Shown here piece after piece: positions 44,823 through 52,908 of a DNA stretch of 64,000 nucleotides (positions within the stretch are counted from its first letter, which is position 1; every line of letters starts with the position of its first letter). A model generated the notes under the pieces. That model saw nothing but the letters and a program-made list of their open reading frames with translations. It made no database searches and was not told the origin of the DNA. Source of the stretch: Trinickia diaoshuihuensis (GTDB lineage Bacteria; Pseudomonadota; Gammaproteobacteria; Burkholderiales; Burkholderiaceae); the NCBI RefSeq assembly GCF_003390925.1, contig NZ_QUBS01000048.1, forward strand, positions 1 to 64,000, written 5' to 3'. The translations under genes were made by a program, and so were the position numbers.

Positions 44823-45998
44823 ATGACCGACGAAGCGACGACCGCGGCCAGATCGAGCGCGTTGTCTGCGACGAAAGCGCCGTGGAGCCTCACGTTCCTG
44901 AGCGGCCCGCTGTCGGGGCGCACGCTCGCGCTGAAGGTGGGCGAGAACTGGGTAGGCTCCGGCGCGCAGTGCGACGTCATCGTGCCGGACCGGGAACTGG
45001 CCCCGCGGCAGTTGCGTTTGTCGGTGGGACATATCGCGGTGTCGGTGCAAAACGTCGGCGGGGGCGATGCGACGCTCAATGGTGTCGCGCTCGACACGAC
45101 GCGTCGCGCATTGCGTCATGGCGACGTCGTCGAGATCGGCTCGCTCAAGCTCGGCATCGTCCCGGCGGCCGAACCGCGCCCGCAGGCGGCGCTCGAGGCG
45201 AGCCAGAGCGCGGGCACGCGTTTAGGTCGATGGGCCGCGGCGCCGTGGGCGGCATGGATGGCGAGCCGGCGCTTCGTGATCGGTCTATGCGTGTCGTGGG
45301 GCGTATTGGCGTTGGCGGGCGGTGCGTATTTGGCGATCGGCGCGACCGATCCGTTCTGGTTCCAAGCGAGTGCGACCGAACGCATGCAGCAGGTGCAGCA
45401 GGCGCTGCGCGACTATCCCGAGGTCAATGTGAGGCCCACGAATACGGGGTTTGTCGTGTCTGGCTACGTCAACGCGTTGTCGGATCGCGATCGGCTGCAG
45501 CGGATCGTGCAGACGTTTCCGCAAACCACGGTGGGCGACGTCTATGTCATCGACGAGTTGCTAGGGTCGGCACGGCTTTATTTCAGCGATACCCCGCTCA
45601 CGGTGACGTACGGCGGCCACGGTACGTTGCTCGTGGGGGGCACGGCCAATCGCGCGTTGCAACAGCGCGTCGCCAACTTTACGAAGGACGCGCGGCCGGC
45701 CTTGCAGGTGATCGATCGCGTGGCCTATGCGGGTGCGCCCGAAGTCGCGCAGAAGAAGGCGCCGCCGATAGCGGGCAGCGTGCCCGACATCGTCGGCGTG
45801 TACGACGACGGTCTCGGGACGCGCTTCATCGAGACGGCGGATGGGGCGCGTTACTTCGAGGGCTCGAAGCTGCCCGGCGGACTCGAGGTCAGGCAGATCG
45901 CAAGCGATCGCGTGATTTTCGCGCGCGGGCCCGACCGGTTTTTCATGGACGTGGGCACCGCGGCCGTGCACGAGTTCATCTCGGCGCCGCCGGGCTAG
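44823..45998 (+). CDS. sctD: type III inner-membrane ring protein SctD
   Basis: A 391-residue SctD. An N-terminal forkhead-associated-like cytoplasmic domain covers about residues 18-120 (PWSLTFLSGPLSGRTLALKVGENWVGSG, in parts). One membrane helix is near residues 142-165 (FVIGLCVSWGVLALAGGAYLAIG). The periplasmic part has BON-like ring domains (VRPTNTGFVVSGYVNALSDRDRL). It starts right after the sctC stop. SctD and SctJ together form the inner ring. Confidence 0.9.
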   Translation: MTDEATTAARSSALSATKAPWSLTFLSGPLSGRTLALKVGENWVGSGAQCDVIVPDRELAPRQLRLSVGHIAVSVQNVGGGDATLNGVALDTTRRALRHGDVVEIGSLKLGIVPAAEPRPQAALEASQSAGTRLGRWAAAPWAAWMASRRFVIGLCVSWGVLALAGGAYLAIGATDPFWFQASATERMQQVQQALRDYPEVNVRPTNTGFVVSGYVNALSDRDRLQRIVQTFPQTTVGDVYVIDELLGSARLYFSDTPLTVTYGGHGTLLVGGTANRALQQRVANFTKDARPALQVIDRVAYAGAPEVAQKKAPPIAGSVPDIVGVYDDGLGTRFIETADGARYFEGSKLPGGLEVRQIASDRVIFARGPDRFFMDVGTAAVHEFISAPPG

Positions 45999-46058
45999 TT
46001 TTCGCGAAGCGGTGTCCGCGCCTCACCGCGGGCGGCCGTCGAGCGTAGACGGGTTCAC

Positions 46059-46132
46059 GCGAGGCGAAGCGCCTCGCATGAGCAGGCAAGCGCGGTAACG
46101 CGCGACTAGGTTGGACTCCCCGGTTGCCGGGG
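46059..46132 (+). other. two stem-loops before the needle gene
   Basis: GCGAGGCG/CGCCTCGC with a 3-nt loop (46059-46077) and CCCCGG/CCGGGG with a 3-nt loop (46118-46132) lie in the 163-bp gap between sctD and sctF. Neither has a T-run. They may protect or process the needle message. Confidence 0.55.
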
Positions 46133-46161
46133 CTATTACTTTCACTGCAAGGAGAGCAGCA

Positions 46162-46371
46162 ATGAGCGTGTCATCGACGAACATGAACTCGGGCGACATC
46201 CAAGCCCAGATGAACGATATGCAAAAGCAGGAAATGAATTTCCAACTGTGGTCTATGCAGTTGAGCAACACGCAGGACATGTGCAAGACCGTGATGTCGG
46301 CGCGTCAAGGCGAGAGCAGCACGGTGGATACGGCGTGCCAGAACATGCAGCGCGGCGCGCACGTTTCTTAA
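46162..46371 (+). CDS. small T3SS protein at the needle (SctF) position
   Basis: A 69-residue protein starting MSVSSTNMNSGDIQAQMNDM, with AAGGAGA eight bases before the ATG. It is Gln/Met/Asn rich, helical, has no signal peptide and lies between sctD and the SctI-like gene. Size and place fit the needle subunit SctF. Two cysteines (DMCKTVM and TACQNM) and the lack of a clear needle C-terminal signature are odd, so it could be a small chaperone or co-factor. It is flanked by stem-loops on both sides. Confidence 0.6.
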   Translation: MSVSSTNMNSGDIQAQMNDMQKQEMNFQLWSMQLSNTQDMCKTVMSARQGESSTVDTACQNMQRGAHVS

Positions 46372-46399
46372 TTCTCGCCGTTAAGCACTTGTCGTAGTC

Positions 46400-46423
46400 C
46401 GGGCGCCGCGCGAGCGGCGCCCG
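46400..46423 (+). other. strong stem-loop after the needle-position gene
   Basis: CGGGCGCCGC pairs with GCGGCGCCCG around a GCGA tetraloop, a perfect 10-bp stem 29 bp after the sctF-position stop, without a T-run. It could stabilise the upstream message as an RNase block. Confidence 0.6.
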
Positions 46424-46483
46424 ATACCCGACGCCTGCCCTCGTACGGCGCATGTCGCCGATCATTTCAAAGGTGAGGTTCAC

Positions 46484-46945
46484 ATGACCGTTCCAGTTGC
46501 CGCGGCGGTTCAGTTCTCGAGCGCGAACGAGCCGAGCGGGGCGGGCGTGACCGCGGCTCAGGCGATGCCGGCCGCGCCCGCCAACCCAGCGGATCCCGCG
46601 CAAGCGAACGCGTTCGATGCGCATATGAATGCGCAGGCTGCGCCGGATGCTCCCGCGGGCACGATCCGCATGCACAGCGCGCACGAGTCGCATAGCCTCG
46701 ATGCCGTCGTGACGCATATGCGCAATGAAACCGCGGCGCTCGACGCGCGTTACCAAGCGGCGATGTCGCAGATGGAACATCCGGCCGCGTTGATCGATGC
46801 CGGCGATCCGATGATGACGATGGTGCGGCTGACCGATTTCACGTTGAGCACGTCGGTGACGATGGAGCAGTATCAGTTCAGCATGGCCATGGCCGATGCC
46901 TCGAACGGCGTCACGCATTCGCTGCTGAAGAACAACGCCGAATGA
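46484..46945 (+). CDS. SctI-like inner rod protein (HrpB2-like)
   Basis: A 153-residue soluble protein. The first 65 residues are Ala/Pro rich; the C-terminal half is helical, with DAGDPMMTMVRLTDFTLSTSV and a tail FSMAMADASNGVTHSLLKNN. This ending resembles HrpB2/SctI rod proteins, which also end in a helix with a xxLLKNQE-type tail. GAGG is six bases before the ATG. The position directly before the lipoprotein gene sctJ is the standard place of sctI. Identity is inferred from shape and position. Confidence 0.7.
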   Translation: MTVPVAAAVQFSSANEPSGAGVTAAQAMPAAPANPADPAQANAFDAHMNAQAAPDAPAGTIRMHSAHESHSLDAVVTHMRNETAALDARYQAAMSQMEHPAALIDAGDPMMTMVRLTDFTLSTSVTMEQYQFSMAMADASNGVTHSLLKNNAE

Positions 46946-47015
46946 GCGACGCGCCTTAGCCGGTTACCGCACGGCGCGCGCATGAGCGGCGCGCGGTGCG
47001 CTTTTGGGAAGACCT

Positions 47016-47789
47016 ATGAAAACGCTGCTGCGCGCATGCGTTGCGCTCGCGTGCGCCCTGACGCTGGCGGCCTGTCAGCAAGAGTTGTACATGGATTTGA
47101 CCGAGGCGTCGGCCAACGAGATGATTCAGGCGCTCGCGAACGCGGGCATCAGTGCGTCGAAGTCGCAAGTGCCCGACCACGGCTGGGAGTTGACCGTGGA
47201 CGGCTCCTCCGTGCCCGCCGCCTTGAATGCGCTCAAAGCCGTCGGTTTGCCGCGCCAGCCGACCGAAAATCTCGGTGAACTCTTTCGCAAGCAAGGACTC
47301 GTGTCCACGCCGGCGGAAGAGCGGATTCGTTACGTCTATGGCGCGGAGCAGGAACTCGATCGAACGCTGCTCGACGTGAATGGCGTGATCGTCGCGCACG
47401 TGCACGTCGTCATTCCCGAGAATGATCCGCTCTCGGACAAGCTCAAGCCGTCGTCGGCCTCGGTCTACATCAAATACCGGCCCGGTATCGATCTGAAGAT
47501 GATGGCGCCGATGGTCAAAGACCTCGTCGCGCACAGCATCGAAGGGTTGTCGTACGACAACGTCTCGCTCTTTTTGCAAGCCGCGCCGCCGAAGGAAAGC
47601 GAACAGCCCGAAGGCGTGCAAGCCGGCATGCTCGCGCGTGCGCTGACATTGGGCGCGCTCGCGTTGGTACTGTCGACGCTCGTCGTGCTCGTGGTGCTGC
47701 TGTTGCGCCGCGGGCAGTTCAAGCTGATGGCGCGCGGCGCGGGGGCGGAGCCGGCGAACCTGTCGCATGAGCGAACGCATGCGAATTGA
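47016..47789 (+). CDS. sctJ: type III inner-ring lipoprotein SctJ
   Basis: A 257-residue lipoprotein of the YscJ/FliF family. The lipobox is LTLAAC with the modified Cys near residue 20, followed by the ring-building motifs (LYMDLTEASANEMIQALANAGI and ELDRTLLDVNGVIVAHVHVVIPEND). A C-terminal membrane helix is near residues 208-235. The ATG at 47016 is used; a frame-open extension of four codons upstream has no RBS. It overlaps sctK by 23 bp. Confidence 0.96.
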   Translation: MKTLLRACVALACALTLAACQQELYMDLTEASANEMIQALANAGISASKSQVPDHGWELTVDGSSVPAALNALKAVGLPRQPTENLGELFRKQGLVSTPAEERIRYVYGAEQELDRTLLDVNGVIVAHVHVVIPENDPLSDKLKPSSASVYIKYRPGIDLKMMAPMVKDLVAHSIEGLSYDNVSLFLQAAPPKESEQPEGVQAGMLARALTLGALALVLSTLVVLVVLLLRRGQFKLMARGAGAEPANLSHERTHAN

Positions 47790-48513
47790 CGACGACGGGA
47801 GCGGCTTCGACGATCACGCACACGAGTTGTGGCGTGCCCCGGTCAATCGCGGCCGATTCGCGAAACTCGTCGCGCAATTCAATCTGCACCCCGAGCGTTA
47901 CGTCGACCCGAGTTGGCCGCTCGGCATTTGGCCGGCGCCGTACAACGACATCGCGCGCTTCGGCGAACGTGGGAAACGCGTGCTCGCGAAAGCGCTGCTG
48001 GAGAACGTCGGCTTGCACGCGGACGCCTCGGGCAACGTGCCCGTCGATTACGACTTCGATACACGCGAAAAGCGGCTCGCGCTATTGCCGCGCGAGGCGT
48101 TCGAACAGTTGGCGCGTTTGTGCGGACTATGTCTGCACAAGTCCTGGCTCGTCGGCGGCGAACTGACGCGCGGGGTGGAAAAAGCGCTCGTGCTCGGCTT
48201 CGGTCCGGAGACGCTCGCTTTTGTGCGAGGGCAGACGCCGCCGTTCGATGCGGTCAGCGAAACGCTCGAGCCGATGCGGCGCTATCCGAAGCTAGTCGTG
48301 CAAAAGATCGGCGCGCGTGGCGCGCGTTTGCTGCTCGACTTTATCGCGCCGGCGGGGGCGCCCGTGTTCGCGCGCACGCGCTTGAAGCTGCCGCGCGTCG
48401 CCGACGTGCAGCCGGCTTATCAATTGGGCGACGCGCAGCGCGCGGAGTTCGCCGAGCTACTGTTTCTTTGCCTCATTCCCGAAAGGTTGCGAGCATGGGA
48501 CTGGCTTTTCTGA
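47767..48513 (+). CDS. sctK: type III sorting-platform protein SctK
   Basis: A 248-residue soluble protein between sctJ and sctL. It contains RFAKLVAQFNLHPERYVDPSWPL and PREAFEQLARLCGLCLHKSWL, typical of the YscK/HrpD-like SctK family that links SctD to the SctQ-SctL-SctN platform. The start overlaps sctJ; an alternative ATG lies 12 bp downstream (MRIDDDGSG). It overlaps sctL by 19 bp. The family is divergent, so identification leans on position as well as these segments. Confidence 0.85.
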   Translation: MSERMRIDDDGSGFDDHAHELWRAPVNRGRFAKLVAQFNLHPERYVDPSWPLGIWPAPYNDIARFGERGKRVLAKALLENVGLHADASGNVPVDYDFDTREKRLALLPREAFEQLARLCGLCLHKSWLVGGELTRGVEKALVLGFGPETLAFVRGQTPPFDAVSETLEPMRRYPKLVVQKIGARGARLLLDFIAPAGAPVFARTRLKLPRVADVQPAYQLGDAQRAEFAELLFLCLIPERLRAWDWLF

Positions 48514-49142
48514 TCACGAGCGAAAACCTGCAGATGCTCTCGGAGCGCCGCGTGCTGAAGGAGCATGAGTATTCGGCGTTGCTCGACGCCAATTCGATCG
48601 TGCTGACCGCGAAGAAGGAAGCGGAGCGCATCATCGCCGATGCCGAGCGGCGCAAGGACGAGATGCTGCGCCGGGGATACGACGAAGGCTTCGCGCGCGG
48701 TCAGCGAGAGGGCGCCGAGCGCGCCTACGGCGCGGCGCTCGATACGGCGCACGCATTGGCGCTTTCGCGCGGGAAGATGGCCGACATGGTGGTACGCGGG
48801 TTGCGCGAACTCGTCGGCGAATTCGAACGTGAGCAGATCTTCGCGCTGGCCCTCAAACGCATCGATGCATTCGTGCGCGACGAAGCGTTCCTCGTCGTTC
48901 GCGTGGCGCCCGCGTCGGTGGAGGTCATGAAGCAGGCCGTCGCGCATCGCCGGGCGGCGTTGGCCGACGAAGCGCATGCGGCCGATGCGGCCGTGCGCGC
49001 GCAAGCCGTGCGTGTGGTGGCGGATGCATCGCTCGGCGACGACGATTGCGTCGTCGAAACGCCGGCCGGCAGCATCGATGCGCGGCTATCGACGCAGATC
49101 GATGCGATTCGTTCCGCCATCGAAGCGAGGAGGGGGCTATGA
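48495..49142 (+). CDS. sctL: type III ATPase stator SctL
   Basis: A 215-residue HrpE/YscL/FliH-type stator. It starts MGLAFLITSENLQMLSERRV. A long helical region (residues about 25-95, TAKKEAERIIADAERRKDEMLRRGYDEGFARGQREG in parts) carries the heptad and GxxxG-like repeats of this family. A C-terminal globular part binds SctN. It overlaps sctK by 19 bp and sctN by 4 bp (ATGA). Confidence 0.92.
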   Translation: MGLAFLITSENLQMLSERRVLKEHEYSALLDANSIVLTAKKEAERIIADAERRKDEMLRRGYDEGFARGQREGAERAYGAALDTAHALALSRGKMADMVVRGLRELVGEFEREQIFALALKRIDAFVRDEAFLVVRVAPASVEVMKQAVAHRRAALADEAHAADAAVRAQAVRVVADASLGDDDCVVETPAGSIDARLSTQIDAIRSAIEARRGL

Positions 49143-50506
49143 GCGAATCGGATTGGAGTTGGCGCGACGCACTGTTCGCGCAGTTGCACGGCGATGCGGA
49201 CGATGAGCGCTTCGCCAAGGCGCTCGAAAGCGTCAATCCGCTGCGCATGCGCGGCCGTGTGACGCAGACGGCGGGGCTTTTGATTCATGCCTCCGGGATT
49301 CATGCCCGTTTGGGAGAAGTCTGCGAGCTGCATACGCCGGGGCTTGCGCCGATGTTCGCCGAAGTCGTCGGGTTCTCGCGGCAGACGGCGGTGCTGACGC
49401 CGCTCGGCAGTCTGGCCGGTTTGTCGAGCGCGACCGAGGTCTTGCCGACCGGGCATGCGCATACCTTCGAAGTGGGCGACGCTCTGCTCGGACGCGTATT
49501 GAACGGACTGGGCGAGCCGCTCGACGGACGCGGGCCGATTCCGAAAGGCACACGCGTGAGCGCCTTCGCCGAGCCTGTCGGCGCGCTCGAACGGACGCTG
49601 ATCGACGAGCCGCTGCCGACGGGGGTGCGGGCGATCGATGCGTTTTTGACGACGGGGATCGGTCAGCGCGTCGGTATCTTCGCGCCTGCCGGCGTAGGTA
49701 AGAGTACGTTGCTCGGCATGATCGCGCGCGGCGCCGGTTGCGACGTCGCCGTCGTCGGCTTGATCGGCGAGCGCGGACGCGAGGTGCGCGAATTCATCGA
49801 GCACAACTTGTCGCCAGAGGCGCTCGCGCGCACGGTGCTCGTCGTATCGACGTCCGACCGGCCCGCGATGGAGCGCGTCAAATCGGCCTATGTGGCGACC
49901 GCGGTGGCCGAATACTTCCGCGATAAGGGCCTGCGCGTGTTGCTGCTCGTCGATTCGCTGACGCGCTTTGCGCGCGCGCAGCGGGAGGTGGGTCTGGCCT
50001 CGGGCGAGCCGCCGACGCGGCGCAGCTTTCCGCCCTCGACGTTTTCCGTATTGCCGCAACTGCTCGAGCGCGCGGGACAGGGCGCCCGCGGCTCGATCAC
50101 GGCGTTTTACACGGTGCTCGTGGAAGGGGACGACGAGAGCGATCCGATCGCCGAGGAAGTGCGCTCGATTCTCGACGGGCACATCATCTTGTCGCGCAAG
50201 CTGGCGCAGGCCGGCCACCATCCGGCCATCGACGTGCTGGCGAGCGCCTCGCGCGTGATGACGCGCGTGACCGACGAAGCGCACGTGCGCCGTGCCGCGT
50301 GGGTGCGCGAGCTGCTTGCCAAGTATCAGGAAATCGAGTTGCTCGTGCAGATCGGCGAATACCGCGCGGGCAGCGACGCGCTGGCCGATGCCGCGCTGGC
50401 CGCGCGCGGCGCGCTGCGCGAATTCGCTTGCCAGTCGCCGGCGCGGCTGGAGACGTATGACGAGACGCTGGCCAAGCTCGTCGCGCTCGAGGCGCAATAT
50501 GGATAG
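49139..50506 (+). CDS. sctN: type III secretion ATPase SctN
   Basis: A 455-residue FliI/SctN ATPase that unfolds substrates and releases chaperones. Walker A is GIFAPAGVGKSTLLG, Walker B is LLLVDSLTRFARAQREVGL, and the catalytic Glu segment is GLIGERGREVREF. The start overlaps the sctL stop (ATGA), giving MSESDWSWRDALF. It is followed by sctO with an 8-bp overlap. Confidence 0.97.
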   Translation: MSESDWSWRDALFAQLHGDADDERFAKALESVNPLRMRGRVTQTAGLLIHASGIHARLGEVCELHTPGLAPMFAEVVGFSRQTAVLTPLGSLAGLSSATEVLPTGHAHTFEVGDALLGRVLNGLGEPLDGRGPIPKGTRVSAFAEPVGALERTLIDEPLPTGVRAIDAFLTTGIGQRVGIFAPAGVGKSTLLGMIARGAGCDVAVVGLIGERGREVREFIEHNLSPEALARTVLVVSTSDRPAMERVKSAYVATAVAEYFRDKGLRVLLLVDSLTRFARAQREVGLASGEPPTRRSFPPSTFSVLPQLLERAGQGARGSITAFYTVLVEGDDESDPIAEEVRSILDGHIILSRKLAQAGHHPAIDVLASASRVMTRVTDEAHVRRAAWVRELLAKYQEIELLVQIGEYRAGSDALADAALAARGALREFACQSPARLETYDETLAKLVALEAQYG

Positions 50507-50993
50507 GATCATCGCGAAGCTTACTCGCGTGCGCGAGATGCGGCGCGATGTCGTGCTCGCGCAGGTGCGCCGTCAGGAGGCGGCGGTCGAGACCGCGCGC
50601 GACGCGTTGCGGCGCGCCGAAGCCGAGGTCACGCGGTTGATCGAGGCGAAGATCGCCGCGGGGCGTGCGCTGACGTCGCAAATGCTGGCCGGACCGCATT
50701 CGGCTCGCGAACTGGCGGGAGCCGGGATCGATTGGCAGTTGTTCGACGAGCGCATCGCGGCGGCCCGCGAGCGGACGCTGCCGCCGCAAGAGCGCTTGCG
50801 CGAGGAGACGCAGAAACTCGAGGCGTTGCGTGACGCCTTGCGGCGAGCCGATGCCAAGCGCGATCAAGCCGAGCGCACCGGCGAACGGCTCGAGCGCATG
50901 GCGGCGCAGCGCGCGGAGGCGGCCGAGGAGGCTTGCGCGGAAGAGGCGGCGCTGCGGACGGCGATCGCGCCGTTGGGCCGAGACGACGTATGA
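50499..50993 (+). CDS. sctO: type III ATPase stalk protein SctO
   Basis: A 164-residue protein that is almost entirely coiled coil, charged and Ala/Arg/Glu rich (RRQEAAVETARDALRRAEAEV; QERLREETQKLEALRDALRRA). Size, composition and position between sctN and sctT match SctO/FliJ, the central stalk that links the ATPase to SctV. It overlaps sctN by 8 bp and sctT by 4 bp. A hypervariable sequence is normal for this family. Confidence 0.85.
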   Translation: MDRIIAKLTRVREMRRDVVLAQVRRQEAAVETARDALRRAEAEVTRLIEAKIAAGRALTSQMLAGPHSARELAGAGIDWQLFDERIAAARERTLPPQERLREETQKLEALRDALRRADAKRDQAERTGERLERMAAQRAEAAEEACAEEAALRTAIAPLGRDDV

Positions 50994-51784
50994 ACGTCGT
51001 TTCGAGCGAGGCGTTCGACGCCGCCGTCAGCGCCGTGCGCCCGGCGGTCATCGTGCTGCCGCGCGTGCTGCCGATCATGATGATCGTGCCCGCGTTTAGC
51101 GCGTCGGTACTGACGGGCCTCGTGCGCAACGGTTTCATGGCCGTCATCATTTTGTTCGTGGGCCCGGCGATGGATATGAGTTCGCTGCAAGGTTTGGCGC
51201 CGCTCATGTGGGCCGGGCTCGTCGCGAAGGAAGCGCTGATCGGCATCTTGCTCGGCTACGCGTTCGGCGCCGTGATGTGGGCGATCGCGGCGGCCGGCTC
51301 GCTGATCGATTTCCAAACGGGCGCGAGCAATCAGTCGTTTTTCGATCCGATCGCGCAGTACGAGAGCGGCCCATGCGCGGGCTTTTTGAACATGCTGGCC
51401 ATTACGCTGTTCGTGACGAGCGGCGGATTGAATCTATTGCTCTCCGCGCTGTTCGCATCGTATCGGCTCTGGCCGATCGCCTCGTTCGCGCCGAAATTCG
51501 GCACGGCGCTGCTGCCGTTCATCGCGCGCGGGGCGGCGAGCGTCATGCTATGGACGGTCAAGCTCGCGGCGCCCGTCGTGATCGTGCTGATATTGGTCGA
51601 ACTCGGGTTCGGACTCGTGAGCCGCGCGATGCCTCAACTGAACGTTTTTCTGATGTCGCAGGCGGTGAAGAGCGCGGTGGCGGTCCTGATGATGGCGCTG
51701 TTCTTGCCGTTCGTCTATGCGTCGCTGCATGCGTACTTGGGTCCCGACAACGGATTGCTCGAATTGTTGAAGTCGATGCTATAG
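50990..51784 (+). CDS. sctT: type III export apparatus protein SctT
   Basis: A 264-residue polytopic membrane protein of the FliR/SctT family with about six helices. Signatures are LLGYAFGAVMWAIAAAGSLIDFQTGAS, read in parts, and VLILVELGFGLVSRAMPQLNVFLMSQAVK in parts, the usual PQLNVF motif. It forms the export gate with SctR and SctS. It starts within the sctO stop (ATGA) and is followed 15 bp later by sctU. Confidence 0.96.
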   Translation: MNVVSSEAFDAAVSAVRPAVIVLPRVLPIMMIVPAFSASVLTGLVRNGFMAVIILFVGPAMDMSSLQGLAPLMWAGLVAKEALIGILLGYAFGAVMWAIAAAGSLIDFQTGASNQSFFDPIAQYESGPCAGFLNMLAITLFVTSGGLNLLLSALFASYRLWPIASFAPKFGTALLPFIARGAASVMLWTVKLAAPVVIVLILVELGFGLVSRAMPQLNVFLMSQAVKSAVAVLMMALFLPFVYASLHAYLGPDNGLLELLKSML

Positions 51785-51799
51785 AGGACCTTTGCCGAT

Positions 51800-52843
51800 A
51801 TGAGCGAAAAGGATCAAGCCCCCACCGAGAAGCGTTTGCGCGATGCGCGCAAGAAGGGCGAAGTCGTGTTCAGCACCGAGGTCAGCGCCGCGCTCGTGTT
51901 TCTCGTCGTGCTGGCGGCGCTCGGCTCGCAGGGACCGCGCGTGGTCGACACGCTGCGTACGTTATTCGACGCGGCTTTCGCGGCCTTGTCTTCGCGCGAT
52001 CCGGCTCGTTCGATCTCGACCGTACTCGTGCTGGCGGTGCATGGATGGGTGGTGCTCGGGCTCGGCGTCGTGGGGCTGGCCGGCGTGGCGGGCGCGGCGG
52101 TCTCGCTCGCGCAGGCCGGCGGCGTCGTTGCGTTCACGCGCATCGCGCCGAGTTTCACGCGGCTCAATCCGGCCGCGGGTTTGCAGCGCATGTTCTCGCT
52201 GAAAAGCGTCGTCGTGCTGCTCAAGACCGGCTTGAAAACGTTCATCTTGTGCCTGACGCTGTGGGTGCTCTTGCGCGCATCGCTCGATGCGCCGCTGCAG
52301 GCCGGCTACCTGCGGCCCGATGCGATTTTGGCGGTGACGGGCAAGTTGCTGCTCTCGCTCGCGGGGTGGGCCGCATTGATCTTCGTCGCGTTCGCGGCGC
52401 TCGACTACGCCTATCAGCAATACGAATTCATGAAACGGCATCGGATGTCGATGGAGGAAGTGCGCCGCGAGTTCCGCGAGATGGAGGGCGATCCGCATTT
52501 GAATTCGCGCCGTCGTCACATGGCGCACGAGATGGTGTTCAATTCGCTGCAAGACCGCGTGAAGATGGCATCGGCCGTCGTGCATTCGGCCAATGCGGCC
52601 GTCGCGCTTTGTTATGCGGGCAAAGGCAAGCTGCCTTGGGTTTGCGCGCGCGGCGAGGGCGAGACGGCGCGGCGCATTCTCGAGTGGGCCGGCGAATTTC
52701 TCGTGCCGACGGCGGCGAACGCCGCGCTGGCCGATGCGCTCTATGAGAGCGCGCGCGAATATCAATACATCGATAGTGCGCTCTACCGCCGCGTCGCCGA
52801 GCTGCTGCGCTGGGCCGACGGCGACGAGCAGACGAGCGCATGA
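51800..52843 (+). CDS. sctU: type III switch protein SctU lacking the NPTH motif
   Basis: A 347-residue SctU/FlhB-family protein. It starts MSEKDQAPTEKRLRDARKKGEV, typical of the family, then has four membrane spans and the linker VRREFREMEGDPHLNSRRR. In the cytoplasmic domain, where the family has VVxNPTHxAVAL, this protein has VVHSANAAVALCY (His262-Ala266). The autocleavage Asn-Pro is gone and the loop is one residue shorter. The C-terminal part is otherwise family-like (AALADALYESAREYQYID). Self-cleavage is thus predicted to be absent. It is the last gene of the rightward unit. Confidence 0.92.
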   Translation: MSEKDQAPTEKRLRDARKKGEVVFSTEVSAALVFLVVLAALGSQGPRVVDTLRTLFDAAFAALSSRDPARSISTVLVLAVHGWVVLGLGVVGLAGVAGAAVSLAQAGGVVAFTRIAPSFTRLNPAAGLQRMFSLKSVVVLLKTGLKTFILCLTLWVLLRASLDAPLQAGYLRPDAILAVTGKLLLSLAGWAALIFVAFAALDYAYQQYEFMKRHRMSMEEVRREFREMEGDPHLNSRRRHMAHEMVFNSLQDRVKMASAVVHSANAAVALCYAGKGKLPWVCARGEGETARRILEWAGEFLVPTAANAALADALYESAREYQYIDSALYRRVAELLRWADGDEQTSA

Positions 52844-52908
52844 TGCAAGGCGTCCGGCGCCTTGCATCCCGGCACCGGCCGCATCCGTCCGCGCGCCGCT
52901 TGGAGCGC

